Source of the DNA: Paulinella micropora
Taxonomy: Eukaryota; Cercozoa; Imbricatea; Euglyphida
Length of the DNA stretch: 64,000 nt
Reading direction: 5' to 3'
NCBI GenBank assembly: GCA_009731375.1
Contig: BJOX01000055.1
Span: 21,471 to 85,470, forward strand
The translations under genes were made by a program, and so were the position numbers. Below are positions 30,521 through 39,608 of this stretch, in pieces. Position 1 is the first letter of the stretch, and each line of letters opens with the position of its first letter. A model generated the notes under the pieces. The model was not told the DNA's origin. It searched no databases and saw nothing but the letters and a program-made list of their open reading frames with translations.

Positions 30521-30577
30521 TGAGAACTAGAGAGAGAGAGAGCGAAGGGATATGGGAAAGGAGAAACACGATCTGTC

Positions 30578-30876
30578 NNNNNNNNNNNNNNNNNNNNNNN
30601 NNNNNNNNNNNNNNNNNNNNNNNNNNNNNNNNNNNNNNNNNNNNNNNNNNNNNNNNNNNNNNNNNNNNNNNNNNNNNNNNNNNNNNNNNNNNNNNNNNNN
30701 NNNNNNNNNNNNNNNNNNNNNNNNNNNNNNNNNNNNNNNNNNNNNNNNNNNNNNNNNNNNNNNNNNNNNNNNNNNNNNNNNNNNNNNNNNNNNNNNNNNN
30801 NNNNNNNNNNNNNNNNNNNNNNNNNNNNNNNNNNNNNNNNNNNNNNNNNNNNNNNNNNNNNNNNNNNNNNNNNNNN
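30578..30876. other. Assembly gap (299 N)
   Basis: A run of N of non-standard length, so probably a size-estimated gap inside a tandem repeat. Confidence 0.95.
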
Positions 30877-31006
30877 CCCCGGGCCTCGTCTCGACTACAA
30901 ACTCCGTCTAAGTCAGGGAAGCAAAGCCCCCCCGAGACCTCCTTTAGCCTGCGCTAGTCAGAAGACAGGGAGTGGGAGAGAAAAAAGGGGGGGGGGGGAG
31001 AGGGAG

Positions 31007-31061
31007 GCGCCAAGAAAGTGTGATTTTTTTAATAAAAAGTCGACAGTCTTTAACTTGGCAC
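31007..31061. repeat. Short inverted-repeat element (GCCAAG family)
   Basis: From GCGCCAAGAAAGTGTG to TCTTTAACTTGGCAC, the most symmetric copy of the family. Confidence 0.6.
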
Positions 31062-31155
31062 TGAGAACTAGGAGAGGGAAGGGGCAGGGGAGGAGCAGAA
31101 GGCGCGACCCTGTCTCATCCCAGCGTCCGAGAACTTCAACAGGGAGGGGGAGAGC

Positions 31156-31216
31156 CCCCCCCCCCTCGGTGGGCTCCCAAAAAAAGTTGACTTATTTTTG
31201 CTCCCCCCTCTAAAGG
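31156..31216. repeat. Repeat end next to C tract, minus-oriented copy
   Basis: Reverse complement of 28869-28930. It lies upstream of the Fanzor gene, while the plus copy lies about 2.3 kb to the left in opposite orientation. Confidence 0.65.
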
Positions 31217-31369
31217 CACAAATCAAAGTATTCACTTTGTGAGCAGGTACAGGCATGGCCCTGCCCTTGGGTTTATGAACCCTGCATCGACTACAAACTC
31301 CGTCTAAGTCATCCGAAGAGTAACTTCTTCAATGAGGCGGTGCACTCTCTGGGACCAGAAAGCATGGCC

Positions 31370-31431
31370 CCCCGAGCCATCCGGGGGGTAAGCCCCCCGA
31401 GCCCCCTTTTCAGCCCGCGCCAGCGGGCTGG
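31370..31431. repeat. G/C hairpin repeat E1
   Basis: A first hairpin (CCGGGGGGTAAGCCCCCCG, 31381-31399) is followed by a second (CAGCCCGCGCCAGCGGGCTG, 31411-31430). It interrupts the Fanzor coding pieces. Confidence 0.75.
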
Positions 31432-31682
31432 TATGATCCGACAACCGAACAAGGCCCGCAGGAGACCTCCTGGCAGTCGCGGCTTGCACTGCTGCCCGCA
31501 ACTCAGGTCAACGCGCGACGCAACGCAGCCAAGGCAGACGAGACGCAGAAGGTGCCTAAAAAAAGTTTAGTCTGAACAAGAAAGCAGGCAAGACGCCCCC
31601 ACTCAAAACACTCACATGCATAATCTACCCGAAGACCAATGATAAGGAAGTTAGGCGGGCTTGGCTGCGTAAGGCCTGGCTG

Positions 31683-31754
31683 CCGGGGGGCATGCCCCCG
31701 GGCCCCCCCCTTAAGGCCCCGCATGCTCCCTTCCAGCCCGCGCCAGCGGGCTGG
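31683..31754. repeat. G/C hairpin repeat E2
   Basis: CCGGGGGGCATGCCCCCGG, a C-rich spacer, then the identical hairpin CAGCCCGCGCCAGCGGGCTG (31734-31753). Confidence 0.75.
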
Positions 31755-32140
31755 TGAAAAGAAGGAGGAAAAGCCCGCAAAGCACAAAAGACGAAAAAAG
31801 GAGGAGAAGCCAGCAGAGAAAGACAAGAACGAGAAGGAAGAGACGGCCGAGGAGATCAAGGCCAGGAAAGCCAGAGAGCGTCAAGAACAAAAGGAGCGCC
31901 GAGAAAAAAGAAGGCCTGAGATGGGCGGTAGAATGCGCTGCTTGGGCGATTTCGATCTGGATACTCTGCGCCTGCGGTTTGTGCAAGAAGATAGTAAATT
32001 CGTGCGAGCCAGGCCGTGGCTTCTTAGGGTCCCCTACGCCATCCGCGCGGTCGCCATTCGGGACCTGCAAGCGGCGAGGGCCTCCGCCATCACAAATCTT
32101 AGCCAGAAGGGCAAGTTCTTTCACTGGAAAAGAGTCAACT

Positions 32141-32160
32141 CGGGGGGCAAGCCCCCCGCG

Positions 32161-32204
<44 letters not shown>
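32141..32204. repeat. G/C hairpin repeat E3, lost in a gap
   Basis: CGGGGGGCAAGCCCCCCG then about 43 C and a gap. The second hairpin would lie inside the gap. Confidence 0.6.
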
Positions 32205-32214
32205 NNNNNNNNNN
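32205..32214. other. Assembly gap (10 N)
   Basis: Lies within the Fanzor gene where the RuvC-I region is expected. Confidence 0.95.
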
Positions 32215-32363
32215 TCGACAATCTGCAAAGCAAGGTTGAGCTGCTGGCTAAGGACAACAGCAAGAAGCAAAGCCGCTGGCGCCTACGGCGCGCTATTACT
32301 CGAGTGCGTGACAAGATCCACAACAGGGTCCAAGACGTGCACAAGAAAGCCGCTAGATGCGGA

Positions 32364-32410
32364 GGGCGCCGCCCCCCGTGACCCCCCCTGCAGCCCGCGC
32401 CAGCGGGCTG
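32364..32410. repeat. G/C hairpin repeat E4
   Basis: GGGCGCCGCCCCCCGTGACC, then the identical hairpin CAGCCCGCGCCAGCGGGCTG (32391-32410). Roughly 60 residues usually found at this point of TnpB-like proteins are absent. Confidence 0.7.
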
Positions 32411-32695
32411 CGCAGCGAGAGTATGTAGGTAAATGCAAAGTAATGATATGCAACGAGGAGTTCACTACACAGGCTTGTACGCAATGTGGGGTACTGTGGA
32501 AAGACATCAAAGCCGCCAAGACGTACCTGCCAGTGGTGCGCCCTCCAGCACGGACGCGACATGAACGCCAGTCGCAATATCCTCTTGAGACTCTCTGGGG
32601 TGGGGGTTCACCCCTTCTCAAGATTTCAATCCGATCTGATTAAACAAAGTATTCAAGACTGTTTTTTTTAATAATTGCTGCTACGAGCAGACCTT

Positions 32696-33631
32696 TTAGG
32701 CAATGAACCAGCGCAACACACCGAGGTCAAGCGCGAGCGGCATTTTCCATGTACTATTGTCTTCATCCCGAACGGTCCTTTGCTTCAGGTTGCCGGCGCT
32801 TAGTTGCTTGGGTGTAACGTTTTTGCATGTGACGCACAAGCGAACCATTCCATTCGTGCTTACCTCAAGACTATCTTGTCGTATTGCGCTGTGACCGAGA
32901 TAAAGTGGAAAGAAAGTTCCCGGCGGAAAGGGGTACGTTACGACCCGTGCGGGGCGCCACGCCACAGGCAGCTCCAGCAGGGTGCAAAAAGCTCCTATCC
33001 TGGTGTAGTTATCATTCTCTTTCGGGAGGTCCTTGACATCCTCGAAGCGCAGCCCGTCTTTATCAAAGATCACGTGTCCCTCCAACATGCACAGCGGCCC
33101 CACCCTGCGGCAGGCCACCCCTGTGCCGCTGTGCCCCCAGCGGGCGAGCTCGGTTGATTCGATGGGCAGCAGGCGCGGCGTGCTCAACTCCCGCACCACA
33201 CACGCAAGCCGAGAGGTTTCGAAGCGCAGCGTCGCCAACTCTTGGTCGCGCTCATCCCCCTGCCAGGGCAGCAGCTCCAGCCGCAGGACCGGGGCTAGGA
33301 TGGCCGACAGGTCGGCGCAGACCCGCAGTACGCCTGCGTCCGTTTCGATCGATCGGTAGGCCTCTTGCGCATAATCGCCCGGATCCGCCGCGCTCGGCAG
33401 ACCAAGGCGGGCCCTGAAGCACCCGGCGCCCAACACGAAGGCGCTGCCGCTCAGCACTGCCGCGGGGCTCAGCTTCAGCCGCAACCAGCCGTCGGCTCCG
33501 TGCCTGTCGCGAGTCAAGTCGATCCGAAGTTCTGTGCGCACTTCCGCCCGCCGAGAATTCTTGCGGGTGGCCCCCTCTGTATTGCTAGCGTCGTCGGTAG
33601 TAGATGGTGCACTCCCCATCTTTCTGTGCAC
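32696..33631 (-). CDS. Unrecognised 311-residue protein, possibly structural
   Basis: This intact minus-strand frame starts at 33631 (MHRKMGSAPSTTDDASNTEG). G/C-rich third positions and even composition support coding. The N terminus is charged. The middle has LRLKLSPAAVLSGSAFVLGA and LRFETSRLACVVRELSTPRL. The C terminus (LLELPVAWRPARVVTYPFPP, then EVSTNGMVRLCV) resembles the end of phage and viral fibre or tail proteins, where a proline-containing strand precedes a surface-exposed sheet. That is a weak likeness, so the function is open. It faces the Fanzor gene tail to tail, about 25 bases apart, and its start is about 110 bases from the truncated end of Ty3 copy 2. Confidence 0.6.
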   Translation of the reverse strand: MHRKMGSAPSTTDDASNTEGATRKNSRRAEVRTELRIDLTRDRHGADGWLRLKLSPAAVLSGSAFVLGAGCFRARLGLPSAADPGDYAQEAYRSIETDAGVLRVCADLSAILAPVLRLELLPWQGDERDQELATLRFETSRLACVVRELSTPRLLPIESTELARWGHSGTGVACRRVGPLCMLEGHVIFDKDGLRFEDVKDLPKENDNYTRIGAFCTLLELPVAWRPARVVTYPFPPGTFFPLYLGHSAIRQDSLEVSTNGMVRLCVTCKNVTPKQLSAGNLKQRTVRDEDNSTWKMPLALDLGVLRWFIA

Positions 33632-33739
33632 ACTCTATGCTTTTTTTCCTGGCCAGCAACACTTTTTCTTCGGCTGTTTTTAGGCGGCTTCTCTCCTAGG
33701 CGGCTGATGTTTCTGTCCTTGCACCTCTGTGAACTGCAA

Positions 33740-35206
33740 ATGGTGGGTCATCCGAGGTACGAGAATGGTGATGAGGACTTCTTTCCGACTCCTATCCCTT
33801 CTGAGCAATTCGATATCTCGTTCCTCATGACGGGAGTTGAAAAGAAGGACAACTGGTCTGAAGAATTTTATGCTGGGATAAGATTGGACCACACGAGGGG
33901 GGAGTCCTTTAACCTGGCTAAAGCTTCAGACTACTTCAGAATCGAAGTTTATCCCGTTGTCTCTGAGGCCTTCACTAGGGCGGTTCTGTTATGGAACACC
34001 GCTAAGGGGCAGATGAAAGAGGCAAATTGGATGAAAGATACTAAGGTGTGGGGGAGAAAGACACCTGATACCCTTGACTTGCTTCATGTGGATCTTTTCA
34101 TGAGCAAGGTGGGGTTGATGAAAAAGGAGGACATTTTGTCTAACAACGTCGGAAGATGCTTGCAGACAATGTTGACGGAGGCGGAGAATGCTGCTCTCGC
34201 TCAGACCAAACTCGTGGATGCTGCTGCAACTGCGGTAGATCATGATCTTTTGGCGGTGGCGATGGAGCAAGCCCATGAGACTGTCTATCGATATCTCTTA
34301 TACCTAATGGAGGTCTTAAAGGCCGTGGAGGTATGCGTTGAAAAATACTCATTATGGGAAAAGAGATATGCGGAAATCAAAAAGAGGGAGGAGGATGATC
34401 CTCAGGACCCGAAGGTGCGATATACGCAGGAGCAGAAAAGGATGAAACAATTCCTTGACAAGTTCGCTCCTATCGCATTCCAACCGGGGACGAAGGGGGA
34501 AAAAAGGCCGACAATATGGTTTACTCGACAGGTGAACTGTTTGTCGTACATGAACTCGCCTTGGTTACGAAAGGGGATCAATACACTCTGTCAGTTGATG
34601 GAGGAAAACAATTTGGAATATCCTTTAACCTTGGTGGACATCCTTCGACAGTGTACGGATAAGGACCTCATGGAGGCTTTGACGGCCGAAAATATCACAA
34701 AAGGAATGGTCAAGGAAATGGCTAATCGTGATATGCATGTTGAGACGGGGTCCATCAAACTGTCCAAGGCTCATGCGATGATGCATGCTCTGATTGCATT
34801 GCTCGTGCGTCACGGAAGTCATTGGGATTTGACTAGTGAAGTGATGCTAACGGGACACATTTCAACGGTGGTGGGAAAGGCGTTGGCAACAACGGGCAGG
34901 CGACCGGTAAGAGTCGCGGGGGCGTTTCGGGAACAGCTGGACACGCTGAAGAAGGACAATGCGTTCTTCATTAGCCTCACGCGGTTTCTCCGACACGTGA
35001 TGGCAAGGATTTACCAGCACGACCCCTGTGTCTACCGGACCATTATCGGAGCATGGCAGGGGGATAGGTGGAGGATGATGATCCCGGACCATGCCGACTT
35101 CACAACGGATCAATCCGGGGCCTGGAAGGATTTCTCCGAGGCATATTCATCCGGAAGGGACATGTGGAAGGATTTTCTCATAGCAGATCCTATGAGGACT
35201 CGCTGA
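33740..35206 (+). CDS. Ty3 gag (copy 2)
   Basis: The open frame extends upstream to 33365, but the Met at 33740 (MVGHPRYENGDEDFFPTPIP) is the first one after the flanking DNA. It gives 488 residues, mostly helical, with a long charged linker near 210-260 (EIKKREEDDPQDPKVRYTQE). The end, GKALATTGRRPVRVAGAFRE, corresponds to the gag remnant of copy 1. There is no Cys-knuckle in this frame. It forms the particle of the element. The stretch itself is not visibly broken. Distance to the unrelated 311-residue gene is only about 110 bases, so no 5' LTR or leader remains. Confidence 0.6.
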   Translation: MVGHPRYENGDEDFFPTPIPSEQFDISFLMTGVEKKDNWSEEFYAGIRLDHTRGESFNLAKASDYFRIEVYPVVSEAFTRAVLLWNTAKGQMKEANWMKDTKVWGRKTPDTLDLLHVDLFMSKVGLMKKEDILSNNVGRCLQTMLTEAENAALAQTKLVDAAATAVDHDLLAVAMEQAHETVYRYLLYLMEVLKAVEVCVEKYSLWEKRYAEIKKREEDDPQDPKVRYTQEQKRMKQFLDKFAPIAFQPGTKGEKRPTIWFTRQVNCLSYMNSPWLRKGINTLCQLMEENNLEYPLTLVDILRQCTDKDLMEALTAENITKGMVKEMANRDMHVETGSIKLSKAHAMMHALIALLVRHGSHWDLTSEVMLTGHISTVVGKALATTGRRPVRVAGAFREQLDTLKKDNAFFISLTRFLRHVMARIYQHDPCVYRTIIGAWQGDRWRMMIPDHADFTTDQSGAWKDFSEAYSSGRDMWKDFLIADPMRTR

Positions 35207-36487
35207 TGTCCACGGCTGGTCTTTCCAAGGTTTTGGCGACGATGGCTAAAGGCCAGGTGGAAAGCAAGCAGGGGGCAAAGGTCTTGGCAATCCAGTCAGG
35301 AGGAGGGGCTGGAAGGCGCCGTATCCCACAGAGTCCGAAAGGGGGATATGGTAGACCGAGCAAGCGTGAGATGCAGGAGGAGGAGGAGGAGGAGGAAGAA
35401 AGCGATGAGCGACGAGTATTCCCCCCCCTCCTGGCCTGAAACCGAAAGCATCCACTACCTCCTATTCGAAGGGGCAGCGATTCTGCTGGGATTACTATTT
35501 CAAAGGCTATCAATGCCCGAGAAAAGCAGACTGCGCGGACCTTCATTCCGATAAGGATAACGATTGGAGGGCTCTGGAGACACAGTTGTCGAAGAGCAAG
35601 GAGGATGCTAAGATTTGGGAGGCGATCAGAGCTATCCGAAACAAGGGGCAGCTGGTGGTGAGGAATAAAGGGGTACGCGACCTCATCAAGGCTCGTTTCA
35701 AGGATTACGATGCCACGGTGAAGGGTATGCGTGGGGCTGGTGGTGGTGGCCGCGGGGTAAGAAAGGCCAAGGTGGAGGTGGCGGCCCCAAGGGCAGAAAG
35801 CGGCTTAAGAAGCAATGGAAATCGCCTCAGCCCCACAAGAAAGCAAAGGTGGCGGCTGCTTCCGTGGATGAGGAAGAGGAGGAGACAGAAACGTGGGGGG
35901 CAGTCCTCGAAGTGGTGGAGGATGAGACCCATTCTGGTATGTACTCTTTGGGGGAAAACGGGGGAGGGGGGAAAACGGATTCGTCCGTAAGTACTCATGG
36001 TATGTGTGTGGTGTCTCAGAAGAGCCGTACTTCGCTGCCGAAGACATCGAATAAGTCTGGACGGCGGGATGTCGGAGAGATGCACACAGGTAACCCTACT
36101 CACAGGGAGGTACGTTTGACTCATGGAATGGGTGGTTCTGTGATGCAGGTAACGATTGAGCGGGTGGATCGGGGTGACAACAAAGAAGTCAAGGGGCCCG
36201 TGAAGGCCAGACGAGTTGATATTATAAATAAAAATGTTGTTACTATCGCACCGCAAAAATCTCAACCTACTTTTAATATTTTACCGGTTCCGACGGTGAG
36301 CTTTAAGAAGAAGGTTTCTATCATTCCGGAGCCCGATTGGGGGGCGAAGCCGGTGCCTTTACGGGTGAAAGGAGTTAAACCCGTAAGTAAGGCGACGGCG
36401 GCGGAGAAAAGAGAAACCGGAAAGTTGAAGACTACTGCTTTTGGTGAAGGCATCATCAAGAGTGGGTTGTCGGATCGGAAGATTTAA
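35207..36487 (+). pseudogene. Gag-pol spacer (copy 2), frameshifted
   Basis: Several open frames (35068-35439, 35586-35990, 35849-36487) together give a charged, Gly/Lys/Glu-rich linker (SKEDAKIWEAIRAIRNKGQL, then VRKAKVEVAAPRAESG). A better-conserved tail (KKVSIIPEPDWGAKPVPLRV) follows. At least two shifts separate the frames. No domain is recognised. The counterpart in copy 1 is 16202-17171. Confidence 0.45.
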
Positions 36488-36504
36488 ATAACAGTTTTGT
36501 TCTT

Positions 36505-38106
36505 TTGTCTGACTTGAAAGAGCGCCTGGAGGCGATCGAGATGCCGGAACATGCGTTGTGCATTACTCAGGTTTACTGTGTGGACCTAGAGAGTGCATGC
36601 GATATGGCCAACGATACCTTGGCCAATATTAATATCGCGGGTGCGGAGTTCATTACGGCTAACCAGGCGTGGTTGGATAAAAACATGTTGCCAATCAAAG
36701 GGAGCATAGAAGGGGTGAATGGAAAGGCTAGGGCGGAGGTGACGGGAACGATGGTCTTGACCATTGAACTCTACTCCGGTAAGTCCTTTGACATTCAGTT
36801 CTATGTTTGTCCGGAGTATTCGGGAGGCTTGCTGATTGGGTTCAAGCAGCTCAACAGGATGAATACTTTGATTGACTGCCGGTCGGGTCTGGTGCACTAT
36901 GGAATTAGTGATGATGACGCGGAGGTCATGGTAAGGGGGCGGACGGCAGTTCCTCTCTTCCATAGTATTACGGATACTTACGCGGTATCGTTGACCGGAC
37001 GGGGGACGACCAATGGCGGTGATCCACATGCAATTGCGCGGCGCGCAAAGGTGCAGTTGGTGATACCAAAGCCATATCAGCACCCGGCGTTGGACAATTA
37101 TTATAAAGATTTCGAGCCGTTGAACCGCGGGTGGGCGGGGAAGGCTAGAAAGGTTGTTCGACGGTGGAAGAAGGCGACAGTGGAGGACTTGATTCGGGGC
37201 CGTACTGCCCAGGTCATGGCCTGCACAATGGAAGAACATAACTTGGAGATGGAAGCGGGTATGGACAGGTTCAGGGATGGGAAAAAGGGGCCTTATGTGT
37301 TCCTTCAGAACCGGTACTGCTTCCATGCGAAAGCATCACAGATCGACAGGCCGTTGTTTGAGCCGCTGATGGCAATGCGGGTCTCGACGGGTGGAACGGA
37401 GGATGAGATATGCGATTTTGTGGGGAACATGTGGGGTGACAAGCCTCTATGTCCGCGAAATTCCGGGGAGACGGCGAAGTTGCTCACGAAGTATTTCGAG
37501 GGTGACAAACCGTTCTCCATTGTTTTGCCGTTCCATGACAAAGCCCTGTGGGCGGATGAAGTTTTGGACCGGATGGTGGATCATCCGATCCCGGTGCCGT
37601 CTAGGAAGCAACACTTGGTGCTTGCTTGTAGATTAGGCACTAGGGCTCAGGGGCTGGCCTATCGGAACTCACTCAAGGGGTGTGATCTTCAAAAAATACG
37701 TGAGCAGGCATTTACATGCTTCACGGGGTTTTATACGAAGAGAGCGCCCATTCAGTACGCCTTAGTTCTGGATCGAATGGCGAATCTGGGAAAATGGGAT
37801 GAGTTTCCGGAGGTTAAGTACCATCAGAAGGAGGTTGAGATGCCCTCTGAAGATGGCCTGGTGGAGGATGCGTGGACGGATATGGCGGAGGCGCCCGACT
37901 TGAGGGGTCGGATGGACGCCCAGTCATGGGGAGAGAGGATGGCTCGAATGCGGGCGGATTGGAAGGGGAATGAGGATGATCTCAAGTCCCTTCAAGCCAT
38001 CATAGCCAAAGAGAAGGAAATCTTTGATCCGCCTAGCCGGGGACGGTCAAGCATTTTGAGGCTCATCTCAGGAAGATTCCGGGATGAATATCACGCATGC
38101 CTCTAG
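36505..38106 (+). pseudogene. Ty3 protease-like region and RT leader (copy 2)
   Basis: This frame of 533 residues starts LKERLEAIEMPEHALCITQV. A retropepsin-like stretch (residues 30-140) contains NINIAGAEFITANQAWLDKN and QFYVCPEYSGGLLIGFKQLN. The hydrophobic-GA-E/F pattern is there, but the residue expected to be the catalytic Asp is Ile. Copy 1 shows the same loss (FAGKRF). The next 350 residues are shared with copy 1, with VLDRMVDHPIPVPSRKQHL matching VLDRVTVVDDPIPIPSRQAK. The frame ends just before the RT, where a shift is needed near 38085-38106. Cleavage of the polyprotein by an external enzyme is one possible reading. Confidence 0.7.
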
Positions 38107-39608
38107 GAGGTCTAGTTTAGGCCGCAGGGAGGAGAGCATCGCCCAGGAGAAGGCGGAGGAGCTACAAGCTGATGATTTCACGGAGTTTTCGGACTCGCCG
38201 ATTTCGTCACATGTACGCATGGTTCGAAAGCCGGATGGGGCATTGAGGTTTTGTGTGAATTACTATCGGGCGAACAAGATCATCGAGGGTGAGCGGTATC
38301 CGCTGCCTAAGATCGATGACTGTATGCGCAAGTTAAAACACGCAAAATTTTACTCGGTGTTGGACCTCAAGAATGGGTTCTGGCAGATCCCGCTCAGTAG
38401 GAAGAGCAGATGGCTTACGGCGTTAGTGGTGGGGATGACGCTATACCAGTGGAAGGTATTGCCGATGGGTCTGAGGAACTCGCCGGGCATATTTCAAGCA
38501 GCGATGCAGAAGATGCTCGGACGGCAGTTCGAAGATGGAAGGGCGGGTGGGTTTATGGAGAAATATGGGCAGAAGGCAGAGGATTATGCTTTCTGTTACA
38601 TAGATGATATTATCATCTACTCCAATACCATGGAGGAACACCTGGCCCACATTCGGGATGTTTTCCGACGGGTGAGAGAGTTTGGTCTCAAAGTCAACTT
38701 GGCCAAGTGCCAGTTTGCCACCCGGCAGGTTACATACCTAGGATACGATATCTCGAACGGGACCGTAGCGATCGCGGCGAAGAAGAGAGAGGCTGTGAAG
38801 GGTATTAAGCGGCCTCAGACGCGATCGGAGTTATTCTCCTTTATTGCGTTGGCGCAATATTATAGTCAGTTCTTTCCGAATTGGTCGGAGACGGTTAAGC
38901 CGTTGCGGGAGCTGTACTTGAAAGGGGATATAAAGGAATGGACGACTAAACAGGAGGAGACGTTCGAATTCCTTAAGGAAATGTTAACTCGCGATCCCAA
39001 ATTCAACAAGGATTGCATCTTGATGATGCCGGATGTTGATAAACAGTATGTGCTGGACACCGATGCGTCTAAGTATGCAATCAGGGCAGTCCTACAGCAG
39101 TACGATAGTCAAGGGGTCCTGAGGCCGATTTATGTATTTGAGCCGCAAGCTCAATAAGGCCGAACAGAACTACTGTACAAGGCAGAGGGAGGCCTTGCCG
39201 GTGGTCTGGTCGTTTATAAGGCTGAGGGAATACTTATGGGGGTCACGGGATATCATAGTAAGGACGGATCATCAGAACCTTCTATGGTTGATGACGAATG
39301 ATTGCACGGGTAGACTGGCTAGGTGGCAGGCCTTACTATCGTGTTATGACTTCACCATCAAGTATCTGCCCGGCAAGAAGAATATTGTCGCCGATTCGTT
39401 GACGAGGGTCAATTACTCTACGCCATCCGCTTGTTTGGCTGCAATGCAGCATATGGATGAGTTTGAGGATTTGGCGTTGAGGAAGGACATGAAGGATGTC
39501 TTACCGGCGAACATGGTCTTCTTTGCCAACAAGGCTCACCCGGGGTCAAGCCGAGGAGAGCCTAAGCTCGTGGAGGCTAAAAGGGCGGAGTATAGGAGGA
39601 TTATATGA
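38084..39608 (+). pseudogene. Ty3 RT and RNase H (copy 2)
   Basis: The RT has YSVLDLKNGFWQIPLS, LPMGLRNSPGIFQ, the active-site CYIDDIIIYSN (about 38597) and a thumb-region TYLGYDISNG. RNase H starts VLDTDASKYAI near 39053. The frame shifts around 39132-39157, and the rest of RNase H continues (NYCTRQREALPVVWSFIRLR, then RTDHQNLLWLM) to 39608. Both domains match copy 1 closely in order and spacing. Reverse transcription of the element RNA is the known role. One shift divides RNase H. Confidence 0.82.

Larger units (their letters stand above)
29858..30577. repeat. Tandem repeat, unit about 430 bp, entering a gap
   Basis: 29862-30142 recurs at 30294-30577 with a few differences (both begin CACGATCCGCCTTGCTT). 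Each unit carries two short inverted-repeat elements. The second copy stops at the 299-base gap, so the array may continue inside it. Confidence 0.75.
31270..32671 (+). pseudogene. Fanzor (TnpB-like RNA-guided nuclease), broken
   Basis: Coding pieces follow one another in several frames. An N-terminal piece has PLKTLTCIIYPKTNDKEVR (about 31595-31655), like the start of TnpB/Fanzor proteins. A Lys/Glu-rich basic stretch follows, then PYAIRAVAIRDLQAARASAI (about 32026-32085), the conserved helical region. After the gap comes RRAITRVRDKIHNRVQDVHK (32285-32345). Last is the RuvC/zinc part: ICNEEFTTQACTQCG (Glu of RuvC-II and first Cys pair), then after a shift near 32523 CQWCALQHGRDMNASRNILL (second Cys pair, Asp of RuvC-III). 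The RuvC-I Asp lies in or next to the gap. Four G/C hairpin repeats interrupt it. Known homologues are guided nucleases carried by eukaryotes and giant viruses. This copy is dead as assembled. Confidence 0.8.

Noticed and set aside
32696-33631. Reading the 311-residue protein as a PLV capsid protein
   Set aside because: No jelly-roll capsid motif is recognisable, it is far from the PLV block, and base composition differs.
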